Origin: Terrilactibacillus sp. S3-3
GTDB lineage: Bacteria; Bacillota; Bacilli; Bacillales; Sporolactobacillaceae
Assembly (NCBI GenBank): GCA_030437565.1
Contig: CP129291.1
Coordinates: 2,108,001 to 2,172,000 of the forward strand
Direction: 5' to 3'
Length of the DNA: 64,000 bases
Shown here in pieces: positions 48,353 through 60,702 of the stretch. Below the pieces are notes generated by a model. It was not told the DNA's origin. It worked only from the letters and a program-made list of their open reading frames with translations, and searched no databases. Numbering within the stretch: position 1 is the stretch's first letter; each line of letters begins with the position of its first letter. The position numbers were made by a program, and so were the translations under genes.

Positions 48353-49415
48353 CTACGCCTTGATGATGAGGCCGAGTTTCAGCAAGCTTTCGGCAATTTG
48401 AACAGAGTTCCACGCCGCACCTTTAAGCAAGTTGTCTGAAACAACCCATAGATGGAAACCATTCTCAACATCCGGATCGCGCCTTACACGGCCGACGAAC
48501 ACTTCTTTTTTGCCGATTGCGTTAATCGGCATCGGATAGATCTGATGAGCGGGATCATCCTCTAAGACAACGCCGGGAGCTTCAGCAAGCAGCGCTTTCT
48601 CCGATCTCCGAAGCATCAACGCCGTCTTTGTCAATTTCAATGTATACCGTTTCGGCGTGGCTGATTTCAACCGGCAGGCGGACACAGGTCGCTGAAACTT
48701 TCAAATCTTGATCATCCATGATTTTCTTTGTTTCATTAATCATTTTCATTTCTTCAAAAGTGTAGTCATTCGGCTGGAATAAATCGATCTGCGGAATCGC
48801 ATTGAAAGCCAGCTGATAATGTTTGGCATCTCCCTTTACCGGAAGAATGTTCGCTTCCGCTTTCTCGCCGTTCAATACGGCAGCCGTCTGATTTTTTAAT
48901 TCAAGCATCGCGGAAATACCGGCGCCGGAAACCGCTTGATAGGTGGATACAAGGACACGATTCAAGCCGAATGCCTTTCTGATCGGCTCGAGAGCCACAA
49001 CCATTTGAATGGTTGAGCAATTCGGATTGGCAATGATACCGTGGTGATTAAACAATTCTTTTTCATTCACTTCCGGAACAACTAAAGGCACATCTTTGTC
49101 CATACGAAAAGCGCTTGTATTATCTATAACAACAGCGCCCCGCTTCACTGCTTCGGGTGCCAGCTGTTTTGAAACCGAACCACCTGCACTGAAAAGAGCG
49201 ACATCGACACCTTCAAAAGATTCGGGAACGGCTTCCTCAATTGTCCACTCTTTATCTCCAAACTGAACCGTCTTTCCGGCTGATCTTTTCGATGAAAGCG
49301 GGCTCAATTTTTTAACCGGAAACGGTGAATCTTCGAGCATTTCCAACATTCTTTTGCCGACAGCGCCGGTCGCCCCGACAACGGCAACGTGAAATCCTTT
49401 TGTCTCCAACACCAT
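48353..49415 (-). CDS. asd: Aspartate-semialdehyde dehydrogenase (one frameshift)
   Basis: Reduces aspartyl phosphate with [25 protein letters not shown] is the Rossmann loop, the active-site Cys lies in [14 protein letters not shown], and [11 protein letters not shown] belongs to the second domain. A slip near 48600 joins DASEIGE to [20 protein letters not shown], and the end reads [20 protein letters not shown]. About 353 residues. Between spoVFB and dapG. Confidence 0.94.
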
Positions 49416-49564
49416 GATCTCTCCCTGCTATTCCTGTTATTCTCACTATTATAAGATGATTGTCTATTGAAAGAAAGGGAGAACTTAAAAAAAAAATGAA
49501 GTCTTCCCTTATAAATACCAGTTCTATTTTATCATATTACGTCAAAGATGAAAGATGATTGGGA

Positions 49565-50159
49565 TTAATTGTGAAATTTTTCGACGATCACCGGCTGAAG
49601 CTGTTTTCCTTGAATGGCTGCTTCCACTGCTTCTTTCAGCAATTCCATCCTGCCGACAAGGGAATTGGGCTTATTGACCGGATCATCCTGACCAAACGGG
49701 ACAAAGTAAATATTTTTAGTGACAATCAGTTTAGCAATATTCTGTAGATTGAGACCGAGTCCATCATTGGTCGACACACCAAGAACGACGGGCCGCTCAT
49801 TTCGAAGCGTCGCTTTCGCGGCCATCAGCACAGGACTATCCGTTTGGGCATTGGCAAATTTGCTTAAAGAATTACCGGTAAGGGGGGCAATGATCATGCA
49901 ATCAAGAGGCTTTTTCGGCCCGTAGGGTTCCGCGCGCACGATGGAATCGACCACTTCATGGCCGGTCAAATCTTCCACTTTATTAATCCAATCTTTCCCG
50001 TCGCCAAATCGTGTCACTGTGTTTTTCACCGTATAAGTCACGAATCCTGTCACATCGCAGCCGCAGTCAAGCAAAGTCTCGATTTGCGGGACAACCTGGC
50101 TGTCGCGTACAATGTGAACCGGTGATGCCAAAACCAATATGTTTGTCTTCAAGACTCAT
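49565..50159 (-). CDS. spoVFB: Dipicolinate synthase subunit B (one frameshift)
   Basis: Flavoprotein-like subunit of the enzyme that makes dipicolinic acid for the spore core. The true N-terminus is MSLEDKHIGFGITGSHCT, starting at 50159 with GGGAGATG upstream. A slip near 50105 brings it into the long frame at QVVPQIETLLDCGCDVTGFV. The frame read from 50152 has an artificial N-terminus. Conserved blocks are PLDCMIIAPLTGNSLSKFAN and FVPFGQDDPVNKPNSLVGRM. About 198 residues. It overlaps the end of spoVFA by 11 bp. Confidence 0.93.
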
Positions 50160-51054
50160 TATTTTCATCTCCCGAAGCTAATTTTTCCAGCAAAATTTCA
50201 GCGATGACATTGGCGATAATTCGGCCGGCCGTTTTCGGAGCGACCAGACCCGGAAGACCCGGTGTAATAATCGCCTTAATCCCGCGTTTCTCCGCATAGC
50301 GAAAGTCGGTTCCTCCAGGAAGCGAGGCGACATCAATAATAAAAGCATTGACCGGCATATGGGACAGAACCTGGCTCGTCAGCACCCTGGCAGGAATCGT
50401 ATTGATGCATATATCCGTATCACGGACATTCTCCGCCAAGTCTTTAATGTAAAAAGGTACAAGCCCCATCTCTTTCACGCGGGCAAGATGTTCAGGCCGG
50501 CGGGCTCCTACTTTTACGTGAGCTCCCAATGCCGAAAAAGCCCGGGCAAGGCTCATACCTGTGCGGCCCAGACCGAGAATGACAACATCTGCCGAATGAA
50601 TGGTGATGTCCGTATGCTGAATCACCATCATAATCGTGCCTTCAACAGTCGGGATGGAATTATAGATGGACACATCATCGCGCTCAAATAACTTGACAAC
50701 CTCTCGTCCTGCTTCTTTTGAAACTTTATCCAGATAAGCCGTACTGATGCCTGAATAGATCACACAATGTTCAGGTGTCTCCTGCAGCCATTCTTTTGTC
50801 AATTTGATATTTTGGTTGGAGAAAATGGCATCGACTATGCCTTCCTTGTTGGTACCGTTAACGGGCAAAATAATGCTGTCCACTTCAGCCGGGGCGACCT
50901 CTTCCAGATTCACTTTTGACGCACCGTTGAAATGGCGATCCAACTGATCAAAGCCGACGAGCGATAAGCGGGCATCCAAATCGTTTAATTTATTAATAAC
51001 CTCGATTTGTCTCGCGTCTCCTCCAAGAATTACAATGTGTTTATTTGTCAACAT
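50149..51054 (-). CDS. spoVFA: Dipicolinate synthase subunit A
   Basis: 301 residues, intact; the dehydrogenase-like subunit that acts with SpoVFB. The start MLTNKHIVILGGDARQIEVI (GAGGGGAG upstream) leads to a second Rossmann motif VVILGLGRTGMSLARAFSAL and the NAFIIDVASLPGGTDFRYAE region. Upstream in-frame codons to 51159 are treated as leader. First gene of the spoVFA-spoVFB-asd-dapG-dapA operon; mother-cell expression is expected from the family. Confidence 0.95.
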   Translation of the reverse strand: MLTNKHIVILGGDARQIEVINKLNDLDARLSLVGFDQLDRHFNGASKVNLEEVAPAEVDSIILPVNGTNKEGIVDAIFSNQNIKLTKEWLQETPEHCVIYSGISTAYLDKVSKEAGREVVKLFERDDVSIYNSIPTVEGTIMMVIQHTDITIHSADVVILGLGRTGMSLARAFSALGAHVKVGARRPEHLARVKEMGLVPFYIKDLAENVRDTDICINTIPARVLTSQVLSHMPVNAFIIDVASLPGGTDFRYAEKRGIKAIITPGLPGLVAPKTAGRIIANVIAEILLEKLASGDENNES

Positions 51055-51459
51055 CTGCCTGTTTTCTCCCCTCTCAGACATCGTTTTATAACCTGCCGGA
51101 CGTGTCTTCGTGCACCCCGCTCCAAAAACGGAAGGCATCGATTTTTTGAGCCAAACCATTACACGTGATTTTTTAAAAACTCGGTGCCGGGCGCTCGGGA
51201 CTCAATGTTTGCAGGTGATGATCTCTCTTGTGAATGAATGCTATGGCCGTAAAAGCAGCAATTTATCTTCGGTTTATACTATGAAAAATAGGCATATGTG
51301 TGAAACGGGCGCGGGGAAAATGACGAAGAAAAGGCCGTCCGGAAAATCATTGCGGATTTTTCGGACGGCCTTTCATTCAGCCTTGAAATTAAATGAAACA
51401 AGTTTTAGCAGATCTTCGTATACTTTATTAAAAGCAAACCGGTTTTCTGGCGGCGAAAC
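51055..51459. other. Intergenic region with a terminator; no ymxH seen
   Basis: About 400 bp between mlpA and spoVFA. Apart from the hairpin at 51331-51372 no gene is visible. The small ymxH gene found here in B. subtilis could not be recognised in any frame. Confidence 0.5.
51331..51372 (-). terminator. Terminator downstream of mlpA
   Basis: AAGGCCGTCCG / CGGACGGCCTT, an 11-bp perfect stem with a 20-nt loop, followed by TTCTTCG on the minus strand. Confidence 0.7.
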
Positions 51460-52695
51460 TCAAAGCGCTTCCGGCATATCACCGGTCGGGCTGACAATTG
51501 AGCAGGAAAAAGGTTTATCGAAAATCATCGCGCAGACGTCATGCACATCGTCAAGTGTCACAGCATCGATCTTTTCCGTCATCTCATCAATAGTCCGCTC
51601 ACGCCGATAATCAGCTCATTTTTGGCATTGCGGCTCATGCGGCTGTTCGTGCTCTCAAGCCCAAGGATCATGCTGCCTTTAATCTGCTCTTTGCTGGCGT
51701 GGAGTTCTTTTTTCGTCAGGCCGTCCCTTACCAGGGTTTGGATCGTTGCCAAAATGGTTTCGCTGAGCTCCTCGATCTGTCCCGCTCCGGTTCCGCCGTA
51801 AATCGTCAGCAGGCCGCTGTCTTTGTAAGATGTATGGTAGGAGAAAATGGAATAAGCCAGGCCCCGCTCTTCCCGCACCTCTTGAAACAACCTACTGCTC
51901 ATGCTGCCGCCAAAGGCGTTGTTCATGACGATAAGCGGAAACATCGCTTCGTCATCGCTCGTTACGCCTTCAAATCCAAGGCAGACATGGGCCTGTTCCG
52001 TTTCTTTTTTCCGGGCGATCTTCCCAGGGTAAAACAGCGGTGCCGGCTGCCTTTCTTCTTTCTTCGGCACATTGTAGGCGGAAAATATCGTTTCAACTTC
52101 CGACATGAAATGCTCTTCTACGTTGCCGGCAATAGATACAACGATGTTATCCGATGTATAGTGGGTCGCCATATACTCTTTCAAGTCTGCGGCGCTGAAA
52201 TCGTCAAGCGTCCGCTCGGTGCCAAGAATCGGATATCCTAAAGGATGATGGGCGTAACTCGCGCAGCGCTCAGAAGATCGTGGACAAGATCGTCAGGTGT
52301 GTCTTCGTACATCTTAATTTCTTCACCGACCACCTGCTTTTCCTTTTCCAAATCCGCTTTGTCAAAACGGGAATGAAAAAGCATATCGGCGAGGACAGTG
52401 ACGGCATACAAAGCGTAATGGTCGAGCACTTTGGCATAATAACAGGTGTACTCTTTTGATGTAAAAGCGTTCACTTGACCGCCGATCCGATCAAATGCTT
52501 CGGCAATATCCCGCGCACTCCTAGAGTCCGTGCCTTTGAACAGCATGTGCTCAATGAAATGAGAAATGCCGTTGTTTTTTTCATTTTCATAGCGCGATCC
52601 GTTCCGACCCAAATGCCGACAGTGACGGAACGGACAGCCGGCATTTTTTCAAATAAAATGCGAACGCCATTCGAACAGATGTGTTTCGTTACCAC
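51460..52695 (-). CDS. mlpA: M16 zinc peptidase MlpA/YmxG (three frameshifts)
   Basis: Processing-peptidase-like zinc protease. The GTG start (AGGGGGAACTTCT upstream) gives VTKHICSNGVRILFEKMPAV and RSVTVGIWVGTG. A slip near 52610 leads to the HxxEH site HFIEHMLFKGT and DLEKEKQVVGEEIKMYEDTP. Slips near 52245 and 51600 join the second lobe (FGGSMSSRLFQEVREERGLA) to RRERTIDEMTEKIDAVTLDD, ending SPTGDMPEAL. About 410 residues. Between pnp and spoVFA as in B. subtilis, but ylxY is missing. Confidence 0.92.
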
Positions 52696-53083
52696 AGAAG
52701 TTCCCCCTGTTTCTTTTTTTCGGCCCTTCATATTTCTTAAATTTAATATAGCACGACCCCATTCCACAAACAATTTTTTTTGCGTAAAATCTCGCATTTT
52801 CATCAAATTGCAACCATTTTCGCAAAAACTTGGCTTTTTATTCAACTTATTTCTGCAATCGCGGAGCGGAAAGGCCGCTGTTTTTTTATAGATGCTGCGA
52901 ATTGTCATTTAAAGAAACCAGAGAATCGGCAGCCTGAAAGAGCATTCACGGACGGGAGCGAGGTCGGAGAAAAGAACGGCAGCGCGAAAAAACAGAGCTC
53001 CCCTCTTAGGCGATGACTTCTATCCACTTGTACACTGTATGCGGATCACTTCGGGGAGTATGACTTGAACAAAATAAAAAGAA
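52696..53083. other. Intergenic region; no ylxY gene
   Basis: About 390 bp upstream of mlpA. No polysaccharide-deacetylase-like sequence (ylxY in B. subtilis) is visible in any frame. Confidence 0.5.
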
Positions 53084-53100
53084 GCGGGTCCGAGACCTGC
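53084..53100 (-). terminator. Hairpin terminator behind pnp
   Basis: GCAGGTC-TCG-GACCCGC with one mismatch, followed by TTCTTTTTATTTTG on the minus strand, adjoining the pnp stop. Confidence 0.65.
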
Positions 53101-53102
53101 TC

Positions 53103-55246
53103 TTAGTTTTGCGGTTTAAATTCTTTCTTGTGTTCGGCTTCCGGCAGCGCCTGCTTTCTCGAAAGCTTAATCCGCCCCTGTTTGTCGATATCAATGACTT
53201 TAACCAAAACCTCATCGCCGATATTTAACACGTCCTCAACTTTGGCCACCCGTTTGTTATCGAGTTCAGAGATATGAACGAGTCCGTCCTTTTGTCCGAA
53301 CAAACCGACAAACGCGCCGAATTTTTCAATCCGTTTCACTTTTCCAAGATAAACATCGCCGACTTTCACTTCACGGACAATGTCCTCAATAATGTGTTTC
53401 GCCTTGTTGTTCATCTCTTCATTGGTCGATGATATAAAGACGGTTCCATCTTGTTCAATGTCAATTTTTACATTTGTCTGTTCAATGATTTTATTAATCA
53501 CTTTCCCGCTCGGCCCGATGACATCGCGGATTTTGTCCGGATCAATCGTCATCGTCAGAATCTTCGGCGCGTAAGGAGACAAGTGTTTTCTCGGTTCCGG
53601 CAAAGTGTGGCCAGCATCGTTTTCAGGATGGTCATCCGTCCCTCTTTTGCTTGACGAAGCGCTTTGGATAGAATTTCCCTGGTGACACCGGAAATCTTAA
53701 TATCCATTTGCAGCGCCGTCACTCCTTTTTCCGTTCCCGCTACTTTAAAGTCCATGTCGCCGAGTGCATCTTCCATACCCTGAATATCTGTCAGCACGAC
53801 GACGTCCTCTTCGTGTTTCACAAGCCCCATGGCAATTCCGGCTACAGGTGCTTTAATCGGCACGCCGGCATCCATTAAAGCGAGCGTACTGCCGCAGATG
53901 CTGGCTTGGGATGTCGAGCCGTTTGATTCCAGCACTTCGGAGACACAGCGGATCGTGTACGGAAATTCTTTTTCTGATGGAATAATCGGTTCAAGTGCTC
54001 TTTCTCCAAGCGCTCCGTGACCGATCTCACGACGTCCCGGCGAACGCATCGGACGCGCCTCACCGACGCTGAACGGAGGAAAATTATAATGATGCATAAA
54101 TCGTTTTGATTCTTCCATATCCAAACCATCAAGAATTTGGACATCGCCCAAAGCGCCGAGCGTGCAAATACTGAGTGCCTGTGTTTGTCCGCGGGTAAAA
54201 AGGCCCGATCCATGAGCTCTCGGCAATAGTCCGACCGCAGAAGAGAGTGGCCTGATCTCGTTGATTTGCCGGCCGTCCGGGCGAATGTGTTCAACAACGA
54301 TCATCCGTCGAACTTCTTCTTTTACAATTTTATGTAAAACATCTTCGACTTTGGCCATATTGATCGGATCTTCCGAGCCTTTGTTCTGTTCTTCAAAAAC
54401 ATCAATGACGGATTGATTAACCGCCCCAATGGCCGCATCGCGAGCCAGTTTTTCTTTCGTTCTGATCGCTTCATTCATCCGGCCGCCGACCATGTCGCGA
54501 ATTTGTTTTTCGAGGTCGTCATCAGCCTTGAATAATTCGACTTCCATTTTCTCTTTGCCGATCTCAGCCGCAATCTTCTCTTGGAAGGCAACCAATTCTT
54601 TGATAGCCTCATGGCCGAATAGAATCGCATCAAGCATCACTTCTTCGGGCACTTCATTCGCTCCCGCTTCCACCATGTTAATGGCATCCTTTGTTCCGGC
54701 AACCGTTAAGTGCAAATCACTTTTTTTTTTTTCCGACTGCTCGACGGTTGGGTTGATCACAAATTCGCCATCTACCCGGCCGACGATCACACCGGCAATC
54801 GGCCCTTCAAAAGGGATGTCGGAAACACACAGGGCAAGCGATGAACCGAGCATTGCAGCCATTTCAGAACTGCAGTCCTGGTCAACACTCATCACCATGC
54901 TGACAATCTGCACTTCATTGCGGAAACCGTCTGCAAAAAGCGGACGAATCGGCCGGTCAATCAAACGGCTGGCCAAAATGGCTTTTTCACTTGGCCGGCC
55001 TTCTCTTTTAATAAATCCGCCGGGAATTTTGCCGACTGCATAAAGCCGTTCTTCATAGTTAACGGTCAGCGGGAAAAAAGGCAAGTCTTTTGGTTCTTTT
55101 GAAGCGGTTGTTGTTGTCGATAAAACAACCGTGTCGCCATAGTGGACGAAGACCGCGCCGTTCGCTTGTTTAGCGAGTTCGCCAATTTCAACCGAGAGCG
55201 TCCGGCCGGCCCAATCCATGGTATAGACATGCTTTGTTTGTTCCAT
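53103..55246 (-). CDS. pnp: Polynucleotide phosphorylase (one frameshift)
   Basis: 3'-5' phosphorolytic exoribonuclease of the degradosome. The start [20 protein letters not shown] precedes two RNase PH domains ([40 protein letters not shown], with [20 protein letters not shown]). A slip near 53600 leads to [20 protein letters not shown], the KH domain [20 protein letters not shown] and the S1 domain [20 protein letters not shown]. About 714 residues. An 11-T run at 54720 keeps the frame. Downstream of rpsO, the usual pair. Confidence 0.96.
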
Positions 55247-55408
55247 AGGTTTGGGAACCCCTCTTTCTTTCAAACATTAAGGATTGTCCTAATAAAAACA
55301 GGCAATGTTCGCTAATAGAAAAAATTCGGCAAAGCGGGGCCTCTTGGCACAGGCTAAGCCTAAATTGCGCATATCCTTCATTTTTATACCTTCTTAAAGT
55401 ATAAAAAA

Positions 55409-55424
55409 GCGGGAACCCTCCCGC
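55409..55424 (-). terminator. Terminator between rpsO and pnp
   Basis: GCGGGA / TCCCGC stem with a 4-nt loop, T-runs on both sides; on the minus strand TTTTTTATAC follows. It may act as an attenuator, as rpsO-pnp is normally partly read through. Confidence 0.75.
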
Positions 55425-55436
55425 TTTTTGCTGCTA

Positions 55437-55705
<269 letters not shown>

Positions 55706-55940
55706 TCTGTTCCACCTTCCTTTCTACAATCCCCAGACAGCCCAGCAATCGTCGGTGACTCGCATCGCCGAGCGGTGGTTTGTGTATAAACTCGTACTTT
55801 ATTAATGATACACGTATTAAGACTGCAATTCAAGTCAAATGTAAAAATATAGTCCATCATTTGTCCAAGCCGGCCGGCCTGCGACTTTGGAGCAACCATC
55901 TTGAATAAAGAGCGCCGGCTGCGGCCGGATCACGGACATA

Positions 55941-56914
55941 TTATTTAATGACACCGCCGCTTGCTTTGAAGAAATCCGCCGCTTCCTCTTTGTCCTTGCG
56001 CATTCTTTTGACAAGATCATCGACACTCGCAAACTTCTCTTCACCGCGTATGCGCTTGCACCAGGCAACGGTAACCTGTTTATCATACAAGTCGCCATCG
56101 AAGGAGAAGATGGACTTCGACGGTCACTTTGCCGTCCTTATCGTAAAATGTCGGACGCACACCGATGCTGCATACACCGCTTCGCCACTGTCCGTCGACT
56201 TTCATTTTCACAATATATACGCCAAGAGCCGGCAGTACAAAAGGCTCCTCGGATTCGATATTGGCTGTCGGAAAACCGAGCGTCCTCCCTCTTTTGTCAC
56301 CATGAACGACCGTTCCCGTGATTTCATAAGCCCTTCCTAAATAATCGGGAACATTTTCCACTGCCCCTTCCGTAATAAGCGAACGGATATATGTGGAACT
56401 CACTTTTTGGCCGTGTATTTCCACCTTGGGCACGATCGAATAGCTGAACATGCTGCGCGAGTAATCATCAATATTCTCCATGTTTCCTCTAGCCATCCGG
56501 CCGAACGTAAAATCAAATCCGGCGACAACATGCTTGGCATGCAGCTTGATCAAGTAATCATCAATAAAGTTTTGTGGAGAGAGACGGCTGAACGGCCGAT
56601 CAAAAACGAACAAGATAAAGCTGATCGACTCCCAGTTTTTCGATTAAATCGGCTTTCATTTCCGGAGGAGTCAAATAATTATCCCGCTTCGCCGAAGGTT
56701 TGAGAATGACGGACGGATGCGGATGAAACGTCATGACCGCCGATGTCAAGCCTCTTTCTCTGGCAATGTCAACCGCTGTTTTGATGACTTTTTGATGGCC
56801 GATATGCACGCCGTCAAAGTAACCCACAGCGATCACCTTTTCACTGGCATCATTTTCGATAAAAGGTTGCTTTTCCAAAATATATTTTTTCCAATACAGA
56901 CACCTTCTATTCAT
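55941..56914 (-). CDS. ribC: Bifunctional riboflavin kinase / FAD synthetase (two frameshifts)
   Basis: Converts riboflavin to FMN and FAD. FAD-synthetase motif VIAVGYFDGVHIGHQKVIKT and AVMTFHPHPSVILKP. A slip near 56605 leads to RLSPQNFIDDYLIKLHAKHV, VVAGFDFTFGRMARGN and TYIRSLITEGAVENVPDYLG. The kinase domain is GTVVHGDKRGRTLGFPTANI. A slip near 56100 leads to GDLYDKQVTVAWCKRIRGEE, ending at 55941. The start is uncertain: ATG 56914, or a TTG near 56890 with AGAAGGTG upstream if one A is removed. About 315 residues. Confidence 0.92.
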
Positions 56915-56945
56915 CTAAATAGCTTGATAGCTTGGCCGACGGGTG

Positions 56946-57856
56946 TCAATGCTCACTCGTGACGAGCACTTTCTCCGGTTTAATCAGCCCTTGCTTTGTA
57001 GGGTGCGGGCGATAGATCGCCAGACAATCCCCTTTTTTATTATAAATGGAATAAAGGCGGTTTTGAAAGTTTTGCGGCATCGGGAGCACAGCACCATTCA
57101 TCATTTTCCGCCAGATCATCGCCGACCGTCAGCGATTCAAGATGGGCGATGCCGGTTTCAAGCCGCAGCAGACATGACTCAAAGCGCTCTTCCTGCAGCA
57201 ATTGTTCGATTCTCTCAAAGGAGACACAATCTTTTATTGTAAAAGGGCCGGCCGCCACTCTTGTCAATTGTTTTAAATGTGCCGGGAATCCAAGCGCTTT
57301 GCCGATATCGACGGCCAGTGTGCGGACATATGTGCCCTTGCTGCACGATACACGAAAAGGAATATCATCTTTAAAAAACGCTTTATTGCTATTGATAACT
57401 ATATCATAAACCTCGATACGGCGCACCGGCCTGTCAACTGTTATTCCCGCCCGGGCATACTCGTACAGCTTCCGGCCGTTCACCTTGACCGCGGAATACA
57501 TAGGAGGCTTCTGGTCAAGTTCACCGGTAAATGCCTTCAGCACCCGCTCGATCGCTTTGCGGGGAAAAGGGGTGACCACTTGTTTTTGCTCAACAACCCG
57601 GGGTGCCGTCTTCGGTATCCGTTGCTGTTCCCAAATGCACGACACCTTCATATGTTTTCGCATAATCCAATAGATATTGAGCAATCTTTGTTGCCCTGCC
57701 CAAACAAATGGGGAGAACACCGTCCACCTCCGGATCGAGTGTGCCGGTATGGCCGATTTTTTTAAAATTCAGCAGTTTTCTGAGCTTAAAAATACAGTCA
57801 TGAGAAGTCAGCCCTTTTGGTTTATACAATGGCAAAATTCCCTCATAATTTGGCAT
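56946..57856 (-). CDS. truB: tRNA pseudouridine synthase B (two frameshifts)
   Basis: Makes pseudouridine 55 in tRNA. The start [20 protein letters not shown] leads to the catalytic Asp in [21 protein letters not shown] slip near 57600 leads to [20 protein letters not shown] and [21 protein letters not shown] slip near 57080 leads to [20 protein letters not shown], ending LVTSEH at 56946. About 303 residues. It lies between rbfA and ribC as in other Bacillales. Confidence 0.94.
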
Positions 57857-57886
57857 GGGCAATGATCCTTTTTTACACAGCAAAGA

Positions 57887-57905
57887 GCGGGCAAAAGCCG
57901 CCCGC
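57887..57905. terminator. GC-rich hairpin between rbfA and truB
   Basis: GCGGGC / GCCCGC stem with a 7-nt loop. The long T-run lies on the plus-strand side, so on the minus strand (operon direction) the hairpin is only followed by TCTTTGCTG. At most a partial stop for the operon. Confidence 0.45.
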
Positions 57906-57915
57906 CTTTTTTTTT

Positions 57916-58266
57916 TTAGTCATATTTGTGATTTAATTCATTAAGCAACTCGTCGATATGGTTGCCATATTCAATTGATTTGTCGAATTTAAACTCTATC
58001 TCCGGCGTTTTCCGCAAACGAATGCGCCGGCCGATTTCGGTGCGGATAAATCCTTTGGCTTTCGATAAACCGGCCAGTGTATCCGCTTTTTGTTCATCAT
58101 TGCCGAGAACGCTGATATAAACGACCGCCTGTTGCAGATCGCCGGTGACTTCAACTCCCGTCACCGTGACAAAGCCGACTCTCGGATCTTTAATTCGCCG
58201 ATCAATAATGTCGCTCAATTCTTTTTTCATCTGCTCGCCCACACGATGGGCCCGCAAATTCGCCAT
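57916..58266 (-). CDS. rbfA: Ribosome-binding factor A
   Basis: 30S maturation factor. 116 residues, intact KH-like fold: [51 protein letters not shown] and [20 protein letters not shown]. Between ylxP and truB in the nusA-infB operon. Confidence 0.96.
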   Translation of the reverse strand: MANLRAHRVGEQMKKELSDIIDRRIKDPRVGFVTVTGVEVTGDLQQAVVYISVLGNDEQKADTLAGLSKAKGFIRTEIGRRIRLRKTPEIEFKFDKSIEYGNHIDELLNELNHKYD

Positions 58267-58282
58267 TCGTTACACCTCTCTT

Positions 58283-58564
58283 CTACAGCCATTCATATGC
58301 GGTTTCAGTTCGTTCGATATCCACTCTTTTGTCGATCAGCATCAAGGCGCGATTGAGTTCTTTTTCAACATGTACTTTTGAGGTGCCGATCGATACAAAC
58401 GCGAGAGCCGTACGCTGCCACATATCTTGAAAATCGACTTCGCTCGCTGCGAGGTTGTGTCCGTTCGTCGCTCTTCTTAAGATACTGAGAATAACGGCAC
58501 GCTTGTCTTTTAGTGACTGAGCATCGTATAGTATACAATCACACCGTACGACGCCTATAATCAT
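58283..58564 (-). CDS. ylxP: YlxP-like DUF503 protein
   Basis: 93 residues, intact: [40 protein letters not shown] and [19 protein letters not shown]. Small ferredoxin-like protein conserved in this operon; B. subtilis YlxP has been linked to ribosome maturation, otherwise unknown. The start overlaps the infB stop by 4 bp. Confidence 0.93.
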   Translation of the reverse strand: MIIGVVRCDCILYDAQSLKDKRAVILSILRRATNGHNLAASEVDFQDMWQRTALAFVSIGTSKVHVEKELNRALMLIDKRVDIERTETAYEWL

Positions 58565-60698
58565 TTCGGCTTGACTTCCTCCATGATAAAGGCTTCCATC
58601 GTGTCGCCTTCCTTAATATCGTTGAAGTTTTCCAATGTCACACCGCATTCATAACCGGCAGCCACTTCTTTGGCATCATCTTTAAAACGTTTGAGTGTCT
58701 CCACATGCCCTTCGTAAATGACAACGCCGTCGCGTATCAGACGAATGCCGGCATCGCGCGAAATTTTCCCCTCATTGACATAACAGCCGGCAATTGTCCC
58801 AATCTTGGAAACCTTAAATGTTGTCCTTACTTCAATTTGTCCAATGACCTTTTCTTTGAATTCAGGATCGAGCATCCCTTTCATCGCCGCTTCCATTTCA
58901 TCAATGGCATCATAGATAACACGGTAAAGACGAATGTCTACCTTCTCGGTTTCCGCTACTTTCTTGGCATGATTATCCGGGCGGACATTGAAGCCGATGA
59001 TAATCGCATTCGATGCGGATGCCAAAATAATATCGGATTCGGAAATACCGCCGACCCCGGTATGAATAATGTTGATTTTCACACCATCCACATCGATTTT
59101 CCGCAGCGAACCGGCCAGTGCTTCCACAGATCCCTGAACGTCCGCCTTGATAATGACATTAATTTCTTTGATGTCGCCTTCTTTGATTTTTTCAAACAAA
59201 TCTTCGAGACTGACTTTCGATGTCTTCTTCCGTTCAGCTAGTACTTGGCGTTCAGCACGGGTTTCGCCGATTTGCCGCGCTTTTTTTTTCTCATCGGCAA
59301 ACACCATGAACTGATCGCCGGCATTCGGCACATTATTCAATCCGGTAATTTCAACAGGCATAGACGGACCCGCCTTTTTTCACCCGCCGGCCGACGTCGT
59401 TCACCATCGCCCGAATCCGGCCGTAGCTATTGCCGACAACGATCGGATCGCCGACATGGAGCGTACCGTTTTGGACGAGAAGTGTCGCAACCGGGCCGCG
59501 CCCTTTGTCCAATTCGGCTTCGACAACCGACCCCCGTGCCAGCTTTTCAGGATTGGCCTTGAATTCTTCAACTTCGGCAACAAGCAGGATCATTTCAGCA
59601 GCAATTCATCATCAATGCCTGTTCCTTTTTTAGCCGATATTTTGACAAAAATCGTGTCGCCGCCCCATTCTTCGGGAACAAGTTCCTGTTCGGTCAGCTC
59701 CTGCATGACACGGTCAGGGTTTGCGCCCTCTTTATCGATTTTATTAACAGCAACGATGATCGGTACATGTGCCGCTCTCGCATGGTGAATCGCTTCAATC
59801 GTTTGCGGCATCACGCCGTCATCGGCAGCGACAACCAGTACGGTAATATCGGTAATTTGAGCACCCCTCGCCCGCATCGTGGTAAAAGCGGCGTGTCCGG
59901 GAGTATCAAGAAACGTGATTTTCTTGCCCTGATGGGTGACCTGGTAAGCGCCGATATGCTGCGTAATCCCGCCTGCTTCACCGGCCGTCACCTTAGTATG
60001 CCTGATGGAATCAAGCAGTGTTGTTTTTCCATGATCGACATGTCCCATAATGGTCACAACAGGCGGCCTGATCACGGCCGTTTCTTCATCAATCCCGAGG
60101 CCCTCATTTCAAATTGCGCTTCATCGACGATCACTTCTTCTTCGACTTTCACTCCGTAATCATCGGCAATCAGTTCAATGGTATCCTTGCTCAAATCTTG
60201 ATTTTTGGTTGCCATAACGCCTAAAAACATCAATTTTTTTATTATTTCACTTGATTCGCGCCCCAGCTTTTCGGCGAGCTGGCTTACCGTCAGCGTACCG
60301 GAAATCACGATCTTCTCCGGCAGCTTCTTTTCCTGCTTCGGGTGGGGACTCGCGGCTACATGGCCTTTTCTTCTCGGGTTCGAGCGGTTGTTCCTGCCGG
60401 CCGGCTTTCTCCGTTCATGCCCGGATCGCTTACTGCTGTTTTTTTTTTTGCTTTCTTTCGTCTTCTTTTTCGTTTCGTTCACTCGTACCTCTTCATTCTT
60501 TTTTTGGGATTTCGTCTCTGTATTTTTTGAATCAGTTTTTTTCGATTGAAAGGTTTCATTTAATTTAACAATCGCCTGATCCTCAATCACAGCCATATGG
60601 CTGGATACAGGAAAACCAAGTGTTTTTAGTTTCAGGACGATTTCTTTGCTGGTCAGTTGATGCTCTTTTGCATATTCATAGACACGCATTTTACTCAT
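58561..60698 (-). CDS. infB: Translation initiation factor IF-2 (three frameshifts)
   Basis: GTPase that positions initiator tRNA. The start [20 protein letters not shown] has GGGGGTGAAT upstream. A Lys/Arg-rich linker follows, then the second IF2N domain [21 protein letters not shown] slip near 60100 leads to the G domain: [32 protein letters not shown] and [10 protein letters not shown]. Slips near 59595 and 59360 connect domain II ([20 protein letters not shown]) and the C-terminal domains ([20 protein letters not shown]). About 712 residues. Four separate frames in an essential gene again point to sequence error. Confidence 0.96.
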
Positions 60699-60702
60699 AT
60701 AT